NCBI GenBank assembly: GCA_003153075.1
Contig: PMBW01000310.1
Coordinates: 13,213 to 19,175 of the forward strand
Direction of reading: 5' to 3'
Source: Dehalococcoidia bacterium
Lineage (GTDB): Bacteria > Chloroflexota > Dehalococcoidia > Dehalococcoidales > Fen-1064
Length of the DNA stretch: 5,963 nucleotides
The notes under the pieces were generated by a model, which was not told where the DNA came from, made no database searches, and was given only the letters and a program-made list of their open reading frames with translations. A program made the translations under genes and the position numbers. Of the stretch, positions 5,295-5,963 are shown in pieces (positions within the stretch are counted from its first letter, which is position 1; each line of letters opens with the position of its first letter).

Positions 5295-5963
5295 ATGAAA
5301 ATATTTACCATGATATTATTGATTGCCATCATAGTCACAATACTATCCGGTTGCAAACCTGAAATAAATTCGTCTGCCGTTTCTTGTAATACAATAAAAA
5401 CATCAACTATTACCACTTTTCCTACGATGAATACATCCACTGCTACAACATCTGCCCTGACAATTTCAACCGGTGATCTGAACGCCAATAACCGGCAAAC
5501 TACGATTAATAAACTCGGTACGCTTTTATCAGGGTATTCCGCGCCAAAGGATTACACTATTGTATCTGCCAGACAAAACGGTTGGTTCGATGCCAATGAC
5601 TTTTTCAAAGTATTTGATCATTTGTCCATGCAGTCTGGATATACGCTGGATTATCTATATGTCGGCAATGGTAGTATTGGGCAACCTTTTTTGTATGCCC
5701 GAAAGCTTGATAGCCAACCATATACAACGATAGGTCAGCTGCCTGCGCAGTATGACTACTTAACTTTTGTTCAACCCGACGACACACCGGATTCTTATTT
5801 TCAATATATTGCGCTGCGTATCATGGGCGGTCAGTTTTATCTTTTTTGGCATGCGGGATACAATGATACCACGATCGTCTGCACGCATGATGTTTTAGAA
5901 AGTACAACGAGTCAGTTCCCCGACGCAGTTGCTGGTTCAGCGCGCCAAATAAATTTAACACCG
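5295..5963 (+). CDS. Uncharacterised lipoprotein, partial (3' end beyond window)
   Basis: The reading frame is open for 223 codons from the ATG to the window edge with no stop, so the C-terminus is missing. The first 20 residues form a lipoprotein signal: Lys2, a hydrophobic stretch from about 3 to 16, and the lipobox LSGC with the lipidated Cys at 20. The mature protein should be anchored by lipid on the outside of the cytoplasmic membrane, or in the outer membrane if there is one. Residues about 26-63 are a Thr/Ser-rich linker. From about 68 a compact domain rich in Tyr, Phe and Trp begins, with stretches such as NGWFDAND and QFYLFWHAGYND; further Cys residues are at 31 and 196. I do not recognise this domain, see no catalytic motif and assign no function. 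It is more AT-rich than its neighbours, has its own promoter and Shine-Dalgarno site, and is divergent from the CHR gene. Confidence 0.82.
   Translation, partial: MKIFTMILLIAIIVTILSGCKPEINSSAVSCNTIKTSTITTFPTMNTSTATTSALTISTGDLNANNRQTTINKLGTLLSGYSAPKDYTIVSARQNGWFDANDFFKVFDHLSMQSGYTLDYLYVGNGSIGQPFLYARKLDSQPYTTIGQLPAQYDYLTFVQPDDTPDSYFQYIALRIMGGQFYLFWHAGYNDTTIVCTHDVLESTTSQFPDAVAGSARQINLTP
5384..5394. repeat. Perfect 11-bp palindrome, copy 2, inside the lipoprotein gene
   Basis: TTGTAATACAA is identical to 5188-5198 and lies 196 bp downstream of it, in codons 30-34 of the lipoprotein gene, at the start of the Thr-rich linker. The two copies bracket both candidate -10 boxes and the start codon, a layout seen when a repressor loops DNA between a promoter site and an early coding site. 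Function is inferred only. Confidence 0.4.

Noticed and set aside
5291..5787. Minus-strand open frames opposite the lipoprotein gene (5291-5488 and 5605-5787).
   Set aside because: The plus-strand frame has a signal peptide, Shine-Dalgarno site and promoter, and is open throughout; the minus-strand frames have none of these.

Overview
The window comes from a bacterial chromosome of moderate G+C content. Support for bacteria includes Shine-Dalgarno sites complementary to the 16S 3' end, a lipobox signal peptide and TATAAT-type -10 boxes. The exact lineage cannot be fixed. The Gly/Pro-rich ABC half-transporter N-terminus and the Thr/Ser-rich lipoprotein linker would suit an anaerobic Chloroflexota (Dehalococcoidia-like) or a Bacillota organism, but this is a weak inference from style, not a marker gene.

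Layout. Positions 39-3769 (+) hold a two-gene operon for a heterodimeric type IV ABC exporter of the TM287/TM288, BmrC/BmrD, LmrC/LmrD kind. The genes overlap by one base (TAATG), and the second has a perfect 8-base Shine-Dalgarno site inside the first. The first subunit carries a degenerate ATP site (Asp for the catalytic Glu, Gln for the switch His). The second has the canonical Glu and His but an altered signature, LSQGQ. Together they give one consensus and one degenerate ATP site, as known for this subfamily. Positions 3770-3935 are a convergent intergenic gap with no obvious terminator and an insertion-sequence-end-like string.

Positions 3936-5102 (-) encode a full-length two-domain CHR-family (chromate) transporter. 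A divergent, AT-rich 190-bp region (about 5103-5294) then separates it from a rightward lipoprotein gene at 5295, which has no stop codon and runs off the window end. This region contains two exact TATAAT boxes and one copy of an 11-bp palindrome (TTGTAATACAA). The second copy lies 196 bp downstream inside the lipoprotein gene.

Taken together, the window holds two independent membrane transport functions (a multidrug-type or lipid-like exporter and an oxyanion transporter) and an uncharacterised surface lipoprotein. Nothing shows that the three units work in one pathway. I see no clear novel system. The points most worth a second look are the repeated palindrome around the lipoprotein promoter, the lipoprotein itself, and the 12-bp inverted repeat bracketing the CHR gene.
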